A DNA stretch of 64,000 nt from Dendrobium chrysotoxum (lineage: Eukaryota; Streptophyta; Magnoliopsida; Asparagales; Orchidaceae), in the NCBI GenBank assembly GCA_019925795.1, contig CM034305.1:61120573-61184572 (forward strand), in the 5' to 3' direction. Numbering within the stretch: the first letter of the stretch is position 1; the number at the start of each line of letters is the position of its first letter. Made by a program: the position numbers and the translations under genes. Below, piece by piece: positions 23,986 through 35,576 of this stretch. The notes below the pieces were generated by a model. The model was given only the letters and a program-made list of their open reading frames with translations. It was not told where the DNA came from and did no database searches.

Positions 23986-24328
23986 CGACCTCTTTCACGC
24001 ATGTTAACGTCATCGAGCAGTGCTCTGACATACAACCTCGGATAGGTCACACATTCTTGGTGGATACTCTCGACCTCTTCCACAGAGGTTAACGTCATCG
24101 AGCAAAGGCTCTGACATACAACCTCGAATAGGTCTTACATTCTTAGTGGATTCTCTCGACCTCTTCCACACAGGTTAACGTCATCGAGCAAAGGCTCTAA
24201 CCTACAACCTCAGATAGGTCTTACATCCTTGGTGTATTCTCTCAACCTTTTCTATACAGGTTAACGTCATCGAGCAGTGCTCTGACATACAACCTCGGAT
24301 AGGTCACTCACCTTTGGTGGATTCTCTC
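23986..24328. repeat. Four tandem units of ~86 bp
   Basis: Units start at 23986, 24071, 24157 and 24243. Each contains GACCTCTTYCACRCAGGTTA, ACGTCATCGAGCA and CATACAACCTCGGATAGGTC and ends near TTGGTGGATTCTCT. Identity between units is high. Confidence 0.92.
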
Positions 24329-24349
24329 AATACAGGATCCCGCCATCGA

Positions 24350-24790
24350 GAAGCCTTCGACATTGAATTTCTACCCGTCGTCGGACTTCTGCCCATCAAC
24401 GGACTTTCGTTAGATTTCTACCCGACATTGAACTTCTACCCGACGCCGGACTTCTGCCCATCGCCGGACTTTTGTTGGACTTCTACCAGACGTCGAACTT
24501 TCTGTCGTCGCTGGACTTTTGCCCGTCGTGGGACTTTTGTTGGACTTCTACCCGATGCCGAGCTTCCTCCCGTTGCTGGACTTCTGCCCATCGCGGGACT
24601 TTTGTCGGTCTTCTACCCGACGCCGAGTTCCTACCCGTCGTCGGACTACTACCGATCGCCGGACTCTCGTAGGACTTTTACCCGACTCCGAGTTTCTACC
24701 CGTCTTCGGACTACTACCCGTCGTCGGACTCTCATCAGACTTCTTCCTGACATCAGACTTTCGTCCGTTGCCAGACCTCCACCGACTAGC
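24350..24790. repeat. Degenerate tandem repeat (TTCTACCCGACGCCG units)
   Basis: Repeats built on CGGACTTCTGCCCATCGCCG and GGACTTTTGTTGGACTTCTA. The repeat is open in three plus frames (24314-24854), which explains the apparent proteins; none has a recognisable domain. Confidence 0.85.
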
Positions 24791-25135
24791 GTCAGACCTC
24801 CACAGGATCTCTCGAAGAAAGAGGAAAAGACTCCTACTCAGTAAGGGGCCCTAGATCGACACAGGGGATACCACCTGTAATGGACTAGGGGAATGCCTCA
24901 GCATGAGGGAGCTAATATGAGAGAGGGAGGAGCCTCCTTATTGCAGAGAGGGGCCTTAGGCCTGGACAGGGGATACCGCCTGTGCAGGGCCAAGGGAAGG
25001 CCTCAAATGAAAGAAGGGAGGAGAGAAGAGGTGCAAGGAGCTCATGCCCCCTAGGGGGCTATTTATAGCAAGAGGGGGTGGTTGGAGAAAAAAAAAAAGA
25101 AAGAAAAAAAAAAGAATAATAAATAATATATATAT

Positions 25136-25386
25136 GTGACATCTAACCAAGGCCTTCTCCCAACAAAAGGCCTCATTTGTAATCGACCGCAAATACTAGT
25201 GGATTTATTTAAACTGGGTCAGACCCCGTAGTTTTTCCCCTTTTCAGGGTTTTCCACATAAAACTCTGGTGTCTCGTATGAATGCAATACCCTCTCTCTT
25301 ATTTGACTGCGTGCTGGATCTTCATACAATGCTAAGACACTAAGCTTTATATTTCTCTACCGCTGCGAATATTCCAGGACGCAACA
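25136..25386 (+). repeat. 3' LTR fragment of the non-autonomous element
   Basis: Aligns with the last ~270 bp of the 5' LTR (23300-23572), for example GTGACATCTAACCAAGGCCT, CGACCGCAAATACTAGTGGA and CTCTACCGCTGC, and ends GCAACA at 25386 before the AACAT duplication. The front of this LTR is missing. Confidence 0.85.
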
Positions 25387-25696
25387 AACATATATACAGG
25401 AAAGCAATACTGAGGATGAAAAGAAAGGTAAAATAATAATAGAAGAAAGAGAACTAAAAATAGAACAAAAAAATATGCATGTTTCAAGAGAATTTTCTTG
25501 CTTGCTTCTGCAACAAATAGAACTATTTTCATTATGATTGAGAAAACTCATAAGGTTTTCTCACATAATTTTCTAGTTTGGGAGAATAGTAAATAACCAA
25601 ACAAGTAGTAAAACAATTGAAGGAGAACATAGCAAATAACCAAATCTTCTCTTGTATTAGTATACTATCAAATTATTCTATACACAAATAGTTGTA

Positions 25697-25795
25697 GACA
25701 ACAATAATAATAACAATATTAAGCTTTTATCTCACTACGTGGGATTTACTATATGAATTATTATTTTTTCATTATGTCCTGTTAAGAGTCAACAA
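25697..25795 (-). repeat. RTE LINE 3'-end fragment
   Basis: Minus-strand end of an RTE element: GACAACAATAATAATAACAA on the plus strand, then CTTTTATCTCACTACGTGGG and a CATTATGTCCTGTTAAGAGTC block, all matching the 3' ends of LINE 1 (4345-4430) and LINE 2 (27193-27290). Strongly 5'-truncated. Confidence 0.8.
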
Positions 25796-26254
25796 ATAAT
25801 TATAGAAATAAATGAAAATTAAAATTTTTGCCGTTTGAAGGGGAGGAAAAATATTCAAATAAGATGAACTCCAATTATAAATCTAATATATTTTTATCTG
25901 ATTGCTAGTTATTGATCTGTAATTTGAAAATATATTTAACTATTAAACTTATTTGTTGACAATTAAAATTCTAATTTTGATATATGGAGCAAATTCAAGT
26001 AATCACAACATATCGCAGCCATTAACATTGTATCTAATAGGAATGCAAAGTGTCACATGGTATGAAGGTCAAATCAACAAGGATATATATTTTTTTTTCG
26101 GGTAGGTTACGGGATTCGAGCTTAGGGAGGAATAAACTTCCTTCAACCATTGCGCCACACACTCGATCCTAAACAACAACAAGGATACATAATAGATTTT
26201 TATAAATTTGGAATGATAGTCTTGTCAATGTGTATAAATGCTCATTAATTCAAA

Positions 26255-26413
26255 AAATTATTCTGTGCGGATCCTGGACGGCGTCTGAAGACCAACCAGA
26301 ACGTGCCATATCATTTTTTTGCTCGGCATTAGTGCTTGGTACCACTATATACCGGATGACGTGACACATTCTTGTTGGTCTCCGGACCGTCCGATGTCTG
26401 CACAGAATAATTT
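26255..26413. mobile_element. Short MITE, nearly a perfect palindrome
   Basis: The ends AAATTATTCTGTGCGGA / TCTGCACAGAATAATTT are inverted, and complementarity continues inward (GAAGACCAACCAGAACGTG with CACATTCTTGTTGGTCTCC). About 159 bp, non-coding. A duplication could not be assigned because of the flanking A/T runs. Confidence 0.7.
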
Positions 26414-27554
26414 CTCCATTTATTCAGGCTAAATTTTTAAAAGGATCGCCATTGAAAAATGAATTAGGAAAAGGAACGGTAATAAATATTAAATTTTAAT
26501 TAAAACGCAATTAAAATTTACGTTTTCTTTTTAAACGCAAATGTTTTTAGCGTTTTTGGTTGAAGATCAATCTTCCCTGACGATTTCTAATTTTTTGCCA
26601 GTTTGCATTTACTTTTTTCTGCCAATCTTTATAATTTTTCTGTCAATTTGAACATGTTGTTTAAATAGATAGCTAATATAAATTATTTTTAGTGTATTCC
26701 TATATATCTAATATAGCCAATTTTTTAGTAAATATTTTTCAGCATTAGGAAATTTTGAAATTGACAACAGGACTTTCTAAGAAAAGTTGTACAAAAAATA
26801 TTACATTTTTATTAAATTTAAATTTTTGAAACTTTTTTTCTGACAGAAAATTAAAAAAAAATAAATTAAAATCAAATATGACTAAATTTTTATATTTTTT
26901 TGTAATTTGTAGCAAATTAATAATTTTGATGAAAAATGATATAGCAAATTAATAATTTAATAATTTTAAATTTTCTGTTAATTTAGAGCTGTTGTTTACA
27001 TAGATAGTTAACATGGCAACTTTTTTTAGTAAAGATTTTGACATGCTGAGAAAATTTGAGGATTACATCTGATATTTATAATGTGACTTTTTAAAAAATG
27101 AGATATTTTTAATAAATTTTATTAACTTGAAAGTTCTTTTTTGAAAGAAAATTAAAATTGTTTTTATAATTTTAAAGACGTTACGATATTTACAACAACA
27201 AAAACAACAACAACATCAAACCTTTATCCCACTACGTGGGGTCGGCTACATGAATACTTTTTCTTCATATGTCATGTTAAGCGTCAAATTCTCATTTAAA
27301 TCTAAAAAGGAAAGATCATTTCTAATAATTTATAATCAAGTCTTTTTAGGTCTACCTCTACCTTTCTTAAAATAAGCCAAATCTAATACATCTACTTTCC
27401 TAACCGGGTCATTAGAAGACCCCCGTTTTATGTTACCAAACCCTCTAAGGCAACTCTTTCTAATCTTATCTTCTACTGAAGCTACTCCAACCTTTTCACG
27501 TATATGCTCATTTCATATCTTGTCTCTAAGAGTAACGCCACTCATCCACCTGAG

Positions 27555-28447
27555 TATGACTACAAATGAACCGAGTGTTCGATGAGCTACTCATAGATTG
27601 GCTTGATAAGAATTCGTTTATGTTCGTTTGATAAGCTAAATGAACGAGTTTGAACACTTTTGATAAATACTCGATAGTTAAATAAACGAGCTTGAACAAC
27701 TTGTCATTCGATTCATTTATGTTCACGAACAGTATTATTTAAATCTTGTGAACAAGCTCGTTAAGAAGCTCAATTAAGGCTAGTATTCGTCTCAAATTAG
27801 CTTAAAATAAATATTGTTAAATTAATTTAACTCATTTAATAATTTATAAATGAATAAATAAATATTATTTTACATAATTAAATAATTATTTATTCACTGA
27901 ATAATATATAATTCAATATAATAAATTATAAAATAATTTATTAATCATGCCTCTCTCTCCTTCGCCTGCCTCTCTCTTCTTAGCCTGCCAGGCCCTGCTT
28001 CGGTTTCTACTCATTTAGTCCCACACCGTGCAAGCCTTCTTGGTTTTGCTCTGTATAATGAAAGATATTAGGAGTCCGTTTGAAAGCTAGTGGAGGCGGA
28101 TGGGTCGGGTCGGGTTTATTAAGAAGTATGGCAGACAGTTCGTCAAGCCCGAGCAAGGCGGACAGGTTGGCAAGAGGTTCATTTGTAAAATAAAAAAAAA
28201 TATTTTGTTAATAGGCTCGAACTCATTAAATAAGCCGCTCGTTAATAGGCTCGATAAGCCTAAATGAACCGAGCTCGAATATGAACTCAAGCTAAGCTCG
28301 AACAGAGGAATTTTATACGAGCTCGAGCTTGAACAGGTATAAATAAAGCTTGAATATTATTGAGCCGAGCTCAAACACGGTCTTGGCAAATGAGCCCGAG
28401 CTCAAACATGTTGAATCTCAGCTCAGCTCAGTTCATTTCCAGCCCTA
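27555..28447. mobile_element. hAT-type non-autonomous transposon in LINE 2
   Basis: Perfect 8-bp duplication CACCTGAG (27547-27554 and 28448-28455), a site that is single-copy and uninterrupted in LINE 1 (about 4690). Terminal inverted repeats TATGACTACAAATGAACCGA / TCAGTTCATTTCCAGCCCTA, the right one a classic TAGGGCTGG hAT end, the left one partly decayed. The subterminal regions are rich in GAGCTCGAGC-like motifs. No transposase frame. Confidence 0.88.
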
Positions 28448-28489
28448 CACCTGAGCATCCTCATTTCTGCAACACTTAATATTATGCTT

Positions 28490-29433
28490 CTATTTTAATG
28501 GCCAACATTCTGCACCATAAAGCATTACAGGTCTCACTACCATCTTATAAAATTTTCCCTTAAGTTTGAGGGGGACTTTTCTATGGCAAAACAAGCTTGA
28601 TGCATTCTTCCACTTCAACCATCCAACTTGAATTCTATTAATAATATCCACATTTATTTCACCATCACTCTGAATAATAGACCCAAGATATTTAAAGAGT
28701 GTACTCTTATTAATGACTTGATCGCCCAAAGTCACAAACCCTCCACTAGATCTATTACTACCAAAATTACACTCCATGTATTCAGTTTTAGATCTACTCA
28801 AACGAAAATCTTTAGACTTTAAGGTTGACCTCCATAATTCAAGTTTACCTTCAACTCCATCTCTAGTGTTATCAACAAGAAAATATCATCAGCAACAAGT
28901 ATACACAAGGGTACAACCTCTTGCAAATGTCTAGTGAGAACATCCATGACTAAAGAAAAATGATATGGGATTAAGGCTGATCCTTGAATTAATCCAACAT
29001 AAATAGGAAACTACTTGGTCCAACCACCTTGTGTTTGAACACAAGTAGCAACACTTACATAAATATCCCTAATGACTTTAATATAAGCATTATTAACTCC
29101 TTTCTTTTCTAGAACTTTCCATAGCACTTCTCTTGAAACTTTATCATAAGCTTTCTTCAAGTCAATAAATATCAGATGAAGATCCTCCTTATTGTCTCTA
29201 TGCTTCTCCAACAAACCTCTCAATAAATGAATAGCTTCCATAGTTCACCTACCCGGCATGAATCCAAATTGATTTTGAGAAACATTTATATCACGTCGTA
29301 ACCTATGCTCTATAAGTCTCTCCCAAAGTTTTAAAGTATGACATATTAATTTAATTCCTTTATAATTCGCATAATCTTGTGCATCACCTTTATTCTGAGG
29401 AATCAACACACTCATTCTCCACTCATCTGACAT
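28490..29433 (-). pseudogene. RTE reverse transcriptase of LINE 2, broken
   Basis: Minus frames 29433-29245, 29241-29011 and 28801-28490 carry NKGDAQDYANYKGI, NQFGFMPG, FIDLKKAYDKV, then SRSKTEYMECNFGSN and YGAECWPLK. The block between the two last frames, which should hold the catalytic Asp pair (about 28880), is shifted. It cannot be translated through. Its homology to LINE 1 is clear along the whole length. Confidence 0.85.
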
Positions 29434-29502
29434 CTTTTAGTCTTCAAAATAATATTAAAAAGTTTAGTAAGCCTAAAAATTTCCTTCATCTCCTAATCAT
29501 TT

Positions 29503-30364
29503 TCATACCTCTAGTGTAATATCATTAAGTCCAACAGCTTTTTCACACTTCATTTTCTTTAAAGCCTCTACAACTTTGGTTTTACTAATACACCGATAAA
29601 AATAAAAAAAATTATTTTCATTTAGGATGTTAAGGTCACTAAAGTCAATCATATGCTCATAATCTTCATCGAAAAGTTTAGCAAAATATCTCATCCACTT
29701 TTGTTGAATATCTTCTTCAAATAAAAGTACTTTTTGATTTTCATCCTTAATGCACTTCACTTGCACTAAATCCTTACTACTCCTATCTCTTTGTTTGGCT
29801 AAATTATACATATATCTTTTGCTCTCCTTAGTATTTAAATCATTAAAAGCTAAAATCTTTGCATCGCATATTACTTTCTTAGAGTCCTTATAGACCTCTT
29901 TATATCTTTCCCAATTATCAGATTTTTTACATCTAAATCAATTTTTATAACAAATCTTCTTAATTTTTTATCTTATCTAGCACATTTTGATTCCACCACC
30001 AACTATTTTTACTATTATGAGCTTTTTTTAATACTTCAAGCACATCTTTTACAACATTCTTAATATGACTAGCTATTTTTTTCCAAATAATATTAACTTC
30101 CTCATGCACAAATAAAATCTTAAGATCTAGAATATTAATTACAAAAATATTTTTGTCAATATTTTTTAAAGGCCCCCATTTAATCCCACAACAATATTTT
30201 ACTTTATTGTTTATATTCTGCCACTTCATTTTAATGTCTAAAACTAATAAGTAATATTGGGTACATAAATTTTCACTCGAAATAATTTTACAATCTTTAC
30301 AATCTAAACAATCTCTTTTTCTTATAAAAAAATAATCAACTTGAGTTTTACTATATATATTCAT
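29503..30364 (-). pseudogene. LINE 2 ORF2 linker region
   Basis: Contains LAKQRDRSSKDLVQVKCIKD, KWMRYFAKLFDED and NSKNSWWWNQNVLDKIKN, matching the linker of LINE 1 at 5736-6474. Frame breaks near 29811-29960. No catalytic motif. Confidence 0.75.
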
Positions 30365-30597
30365 ATAAGTGATTAGATGTTCATCTCTTTTTTTAAATAA
30401 GATATTAAAAATTATAAAGTCACAAGCTATAAAAAAAATTTAATATGATCTTACCACCTTTATTAGTCACTCCAAACCTATGGCCATCATGAATGTTGTT
30501 AAAATCATCTACCTCTCTACTAACATGTTCATTTAAATTTCCTCTAATAAAAACTTTTTTTTCAAGAGGTATCTTTTGTATTAATTGTTCTAAGTCA

Positions 30598-31045
30598 TTC
30601 TAAAATTTTAATTTCGAACATATCTCCAACATATTTAAGAAGCAAAAGCACTTATAATATTAATAATCATAGCATAATTAACAATCTTTACGGTTATAAT
30701 TCTATCTCTAATTATATTAATTTTTATAATATTATCCTTCAAACTCTTATCTATAATCACACATACATTATTTTTAGTACGACTCTTACCAGAATATCAT
30801 AATTTAAATCCAATACTATTAATCTCCTTAGCATTCTCTCCAACCTATTTAGTTTTCTGAATGTATAAAATATTTATCTTCCTACGAATCACAATATCTA
30901 TCAATTCTATTAATTTACCTATAACAGAACCTATATTCCAAGATCCTATCCAAATTTCAATTTCATGGACTAGCTTCTTTGTCCACATCCGTCCATGATG
31001 TGGGAACCCTTGCCTATTTAATACTGCACCTAGGCGTTGATGCAT
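30598..31045 (-). pseudogene. LINE 2 endonuclease remnant
   Basis: The minus frame 31045-30845 reads GSWNIGSVIGKLIELIDIVI then RRKINILYIQKTK, the first strands of the RTE endonuclease; downstream pieces (30830-30600) are out of frame. As in LINE 1, the first catalytic Glu position is not Glu. Confidence 0.75.
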
Positions 31046-31255
31046 CAGCCCTTACACACTTCTCATTATATTCATGCTATATAGGGCGTTCCTTCCAGGA
31101 AAGACCCTGACATTACCACAATGTATTAATTAAAGAATTCATATTATGATTATTCAACATATTTTATACTGGTTGTCGACTATCTAACACAACCCTCTAC
31201 TTTTCTCATCCAGGACTTGGGACTTGGTAACGACATTGTTATGTTAAGATATTTA

Positions 31256-31596
31256 GAATATATTTTTTTAATTTAAATACTTTAAGATACATTACAACAT
31301 ATATTTTCTATAAAAATATGAAGAAATTTTAAATGAGAGATTAATTAATTAAATAGTAAATTAACAATTTTAAAGAATTTTGATGAAAAAAAAAAATTAA
31401 GATATTATCAAAATTTTTTTTGCAAAAAATACTTGAAAACGCGACAATTATGAAAAATTATTTTTTTCTACTATTATTATTATTATTATGAAGGTTCGGT
31501 TACTATTATTATTAATATTTTAGATATTATTATTATTATTATTATTATTTTTATTTTTATTTATCCTAATATTATTATTTTTGCTAATAATATTAT
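31256..31596. other. AT-rich stretch with (ATT)n
   Basis: No gene. Ends in long ATT/TTA runs (31470-31600) into which the solo LTR is inserted. Confidence 0.8.
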
Positions 31597-32422
31597 TGAT
31601 ACATCCTCAAAAACTTATCTTAATCGGGCACGAATCTCGAGGCAAAAACAAGTTGGAAGCTTCCAAAAATAAATTTGGGGCCATCCGAACTCCGATTTTA
31701 GCAAACTTACAGTCAAACTGAGCGTCTCAGAAATACGAACCCAACGACACCAAATTCAACCCAATCCGAGCCCAAATGAGTCTAAATCAAGGGTCAGAAG
31801 CGCTATTGGAAGGTTCAAACCATAATTTGGATTACCAAACGGTCTCCAAATGTGACATTCTTATAGTCGAATCGAGCGTCTCGACGAGACGAATCCAACG
31901 AGCCTAAGATCGCCAAATTATGACATCATTAAGACCTTCAAATGTCCAGCGAACGGTCTATGATCAAGGGATTCAAGATCGGCCATCCATTCAACCACTC
32001 CCTAACTACCATTGATCTTCCACCTATTTACGGGTCATGCCACTCACGAAAATCTATAAATAGAGACCCCATTTCTCATGAAAAGGCACCTAATCCTAAG
32101 GAGAAAAAAAAGAGAGAGCTCTTGCCCCCTTGCTCCTCCTCGACCACCGTCGGACTTTCGCCGGACCATCGCCTGACGTTGGACTTTCGCCGGACCACCA
32201 CCTGAGGCCCTGCTCTTCGCCGGACCACCACCTGAGGCCCTGCTCTTCACCAGACCACCACCTGAGGCCCTGCACTTCGCCGGACTACCGCCTGAGGTTT
32301 TTCCCTCTTTCAGGGTTTTCCACGTAAAAAATCTAGTGTTCTGTATGTGTGAGCAAGATATCCGTGCAACGCTAAGACGTAGAAATTAAACTCTATCGCC
32401 GCGTATATTCTAGCCCGCAACA
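31597..32422 (+). mobile_element. Solo LTR related to the element at 21963
   Basis: Begins TGATACATCCTC and ends CCCGCAACA, with ATTAT on each side (31592-31596 and 32423-32427; the flank is ATT-rich, so the duplication is weaker evidence). The first 420 bp and the TATAAATAG/CATGAAAAGG promoter segment match the 5' LTR at 21963. The minisatellite has only about four CCGGACCACCACCTGAGGCC units. No internal region or second LTR is adjacent. Confidence 0.82.
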
Positions 32423-34907
32423 ATTATTATTTCTAATATTACTATTATTATTTTTCTACTTATTTCTGTAACAAAATATGATAATTATTAATAAAATCAT
32501 CTATAATTATTAACAAAAATATCTTCTCTCAGCATTAAATTTGTAACAACATATCTAAGAAAATAACAAAATTCAGGAACACTGAAATAATTAAAACTCC
32601 TTTGAAATAACTAACCTGTAATTCCACACAAACTTTAATTCGCTTACCTCTATTCTCTTTGCAATGACTCTAAAATAGCATTGGTTTCTTCCTTGTTTGC
32701 TGCTACTTATCGGAGAAAACCAATGATACAAAGAGTGAGGGAGTGGTCTCTTGCCTCTCTCTCTTCATCTAACCTCACGGCAGCATCTCCAAAGCCTCAT
32801 GTGAAAGCAACAAATGGGTGAGTGGGGTGCGGTCGTTTTATGCTTAAAACGCAGAACTGTATGGCGTTTTCCACCCAAAATATAAATTACTTTCATGTTT
32901 TAAATAGAAAACTCAAAAATATTTTGCATGTTAAGTTAAAACATACTTTCTTTTTACATTTTTGATTCTTTTTTAAATTATAATTTTATTGTATTCCTTC
33001 TTTTAATTTTCGCCTAAAAATTGATCTTCTAAAACTCGGCCTTAGTTTGGTTCTGTCGAAGGCTGGATTGATGAAGCTCTTGGTGGAATCGGGAGTTGGT
33101 ATTTGGCGGCTTGAAGTGGAAGTGGAATCGATTGTGGATGAGAGTTCAGGATTGTATGCTAGCGTGCATAGACAAGTGGGTTTTTAGCGTGAAAGCAGAG
33201 AAAAACGCCAGATGAAGCTCGTCTTGTTTTATTTTAACGACTAGGCTAAGCCTCGTTTGAGGCAATCTGAACAGAGATCTTTGCAAGACGACGTGAGACG
33301 AGATTGATTTCTATGGGATTTGCAGAAATATCAACGGAATTTCCGAGTCAGCTCGACGTAGCCAAGGCAATTAATTTTGATTTGATAATTTTTTTGACTG
33401 ATTGATCACCTTCATAAAAACAATAATAATTATAATTATAATAAAAGAAATATTATTATTATAATAATATCTTGAAATAGCATAATCGGGGTAGCCATCC
33501 AAAATATCTCAATTTGCGCGCACTTCCCTTGATTTGTGTGCAACTTCCTTGATCTGCAAGCAATTGTTTAGATAGTCACGTCGATTTATGCTCGCGATTT
33601 TCGTTGGGCAATTTTATAGTTGATTATGGATATTGACGATGTTCTGAACACAACGGCAAAGTCCGTTTTGCAATTGGACGTCGTTAAAGCGACACCGCGC
33701 CTCAATTTCCTCTATTTGCACTCGTTATCTCGAGATGCATGCCGATTTAGCCAGATGATCTTAATTGAATAAATTAATGGTCGTTCTTTGGTATTGACGA
33801 CGTTCCAGACGCAACGGAGAAATCCGTTTGCGATCAAACATAGTTTGGGAGACGTCGCACGTAAATTTTGGGTGTCGGTCATCCCTTGTGACCAATCTCG
33901 TCCGATTTGACTGCGAGGGGTTCACACTTAGGAGAATTAGACATCATGATTACATCGGTGCTGTCCGTTTTGCGAAAGTTGTTTGATCCTCCAAGTGACC
34001 CGTCGCGTCCGATTTTGTCCCCTTTTGGCGTGTTTTGGTGTGAAGAGGTCAACAACTCAGTTGCTGGAAACATATAGGGAGAAGGCGTCGGGTGGCTTGC
34101 AGTTGCTTGGAGGATCGGAGTCCAGACGGGCTCTACGGGTTTGGTCTGAGGGTTTGGCGTGAAGGTCGATTGGTTTGCGGCTTTGAGGGTCAATCGATTG
34201 TCTGTGAAGGAGGATCAGCACAGTGAAGGGGGTCAAAGCCGCTGCGACTGCTTTGGCTGGAGATGGGATTGAGCGGAACTATAGCGAGGTGGAGTTTGAT
34301 TCTGTGGCTTGAAGAGGTCAGTGCGGTTTGGCTTTCACCTGTGAGGAAAATCGGAGGAATCGAGATTTGGAGGTCGTTGGCGAGTGGATTGCGGCTTGTC
34401 GTGAGTCGCACAATAGGGAGGAGATGGGCAAGGTGGAGTCGGAAGCTTAAGGTATCGAAGGTCAGGATGCTTGGGACGGTCAATTTGATCGGCTATGGAC
34501 TTACGGCTGGGAAGTGTTCGGCTGCTGTGAAGAGCTGTAGGGAAGTGAAAATGAGGTTCGTGGAATCGAGAGTTACTCGACGGGTTGAGGGTCTCGTGTA
34601 TGGGAGAGCAGAGGGATTTGTTTGAGAGCGTGGACGAACCGAGTGGAAGAATCGAAAATTGAAGCCTCTCGTTTCGTTTTGGTTTTAACGACAAGGCCCT
34701 AATTCAGATCGTGCAGGTGGTGGGTAGCATGCCGTTGAGTTCATGGGTAGCATAACGTAGGACGTCTGAATAGTGAGATTTGAGGGATTTCGCACAGGGT
34801 TCATGTGGCACGACGTGTGCAGGTCAACAACATAATAAGCCTTTTAAGGGAAAGAGATGCCATAAACCTGAAAAGTAATAACCACTTCTAAATTTTCTTA
34901 GCTACAT
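32423..34907. other. Unassigned block, GC-richer from 33050 to 34860
   Basis: 32423-33050 is AT-rich. 33050-34860 has higher GC and open frames on both strands (33879-34694) that overlap each other and resemble no family. Two segments resemble each other: 33195-33260 (GAAGCTCGTCTTGTTTTATT then TTAACGACTAGGC) and 34660-34710 (GAAGCCTCTCGTTTCGTTTT then TTAACGACAAGGC). Also repeated: GACGACGTTC.GA..CAACGG near 33637 and 33797. Possibly a transposon or a decayed gene; no assignment is justified. Confidence 0.4.
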
Positions 34908-34910
34908 TTA

Positions 34911-35029
34911 GGTTTCGTTTGGGATGACTTTTTTACTGTTTCTGAAATCAACTTTTTAATACAAAAATTAAAATTTTTGTATAAAAAACTACTTTAAAAA
35001 ACAGTAAGAAAACCGTCCCAAACGAACCC
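34911..35029. mobile_element. Tourist-like (PIF/Harbinger) MITE
   Basis: Inverted ends GGTTTCGTTTGGGATG / CGTCCCAAACGAACCC and a TTA duplication on both sides (34908-34910 and 35030-35032), with internal complementarity (TTTTTTACTGTTT against AAACAGTAAGAAA). 119 bp, non-coding. Confidence 0.85.
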
Positions 35030-35032
35030 TTA

Positions 35033-35576
35033 AGCACATAATTTCTTACAATCCTTCACTGTCCAGCGAGTGGAAATGATAAATGAGAAGAGGAGTTCGT
35101 GAGGTTTGCGTAAGGGCTTCAAGGAGAGAGATGGTTCAAGTGGAGAGAACGGGAGAGGCCAATATGTAAGCATAGATGAGGATACATATATACATAAATA
35201 TATATTGAAGTGGGTGGCAGGAATGTGTGAAGCAAACTGAGTGCCATTAAAAGTATGAACATTGAAATGAGAAATAATTATTGAATTAAAAAGGATTTTG
35301 CATCAACTATTATATGAGCACTCAATGTGTCACTAATTTAAATGAAATTTATTTATAAATATTACATAATTACTTCGTAAATTCTATGCAGCAAAGGAAT
35401 GAAGACATCATTTTCTGCAAAATAGTGTAGATTTTGCAATCAAGCATCAAAATTTTCATACTTTAAAATTTATGTTCCAAGATTTATAGCAGATATGGTA
35501 CAAATATTTGACAATGATGTAAAGTAATTCTACATTCTGTTGCGATAACAAAATAGGAGCTCAATACTTCTTTCCA
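35033..35576 (-). other. GLR-B downstream region
   Basis: AT-rich sequence after the GLR-B stop codon. No feature recognised and no clear AATAAA in the expected place on the minus strand. Confidence 0.5.

Larger units (their letters stand above)
23573..25135 (+). other. Interior of the non-autonomous element
   Basis: After the primer-site region a frame at 23575-23832 might be a gag N-terminal remnant, but no gag motif is visible. 23986-24328 is a tandem repeat, 24350-24790 a second tandem region, and 24850-25090 contains two related GGGGATACC.CCTGT segments and a TATTTATAGCA box (25069-25079). No protease, RT or integrase motif is present. Confidence 0.6.
21963..25386 (+). mobile_element. 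Non-autonomous LTR retroelement with minisatellite-filled LTR
   Basis: TG...CA ends and a perfect 5-bp duplication AACAT (21958-21962 and 25387-25391). The 5' LTR ends at 23572 and is followed by a TTTGGCACCGTTTGTGGGAA primer-site region (23574-23593), typical of Tat-type gypsy elements. There is no pol gene; the interior is short and made largely of tandem repeats. The 3' LTR is recognisable only in its last 250 bp, so its front part is deleted or replaced. A solo LTR of this family is at 31597-32422. Confidence 0.8.
25387..27192. other. AT-rich intergenic sequence
   Basis: No gene. Contains an RTE LINE tail at 25697-25795 and a short inverted-repeat MITE at 26255-26413. Stretches such as 26420-27180 are A/T-rich with stops in all frames. 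Confidence 0.7.
27193..31247 (-). mobile_element. LINE 2, RTE-clade non-LTR retrotransposon
   Basis: Same family and orientation as LINE 1: 5' end GTCCCAAGTCCTGGATGAG-type near 31225, endonuclease, linker, RT, C-terminal region, and 3' tail with CCCACGTAGTGGGATAAAGG and GTTGTTGTTG. Target duplication GATATTTA (27185-27192 and 31248-31255; ten bases with one mismatch if extended by two). Frameshifted throughout. A hAT element occupies 27555-28447. Confidence 0.9.

Noticed and set aside
22500..24328. Regular repeat arrays that superficially resemble a CRISPR array
   Set aside because: Units are contiguous minisatellites without unique spacers, in a plant nuclear LTR element.
24314..24854. Three overlapping plus-strand frames
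   Set aside because: Repeat translation of the TTCTACCCGACGCCG tandem region inside a non-autonomous LTR element.
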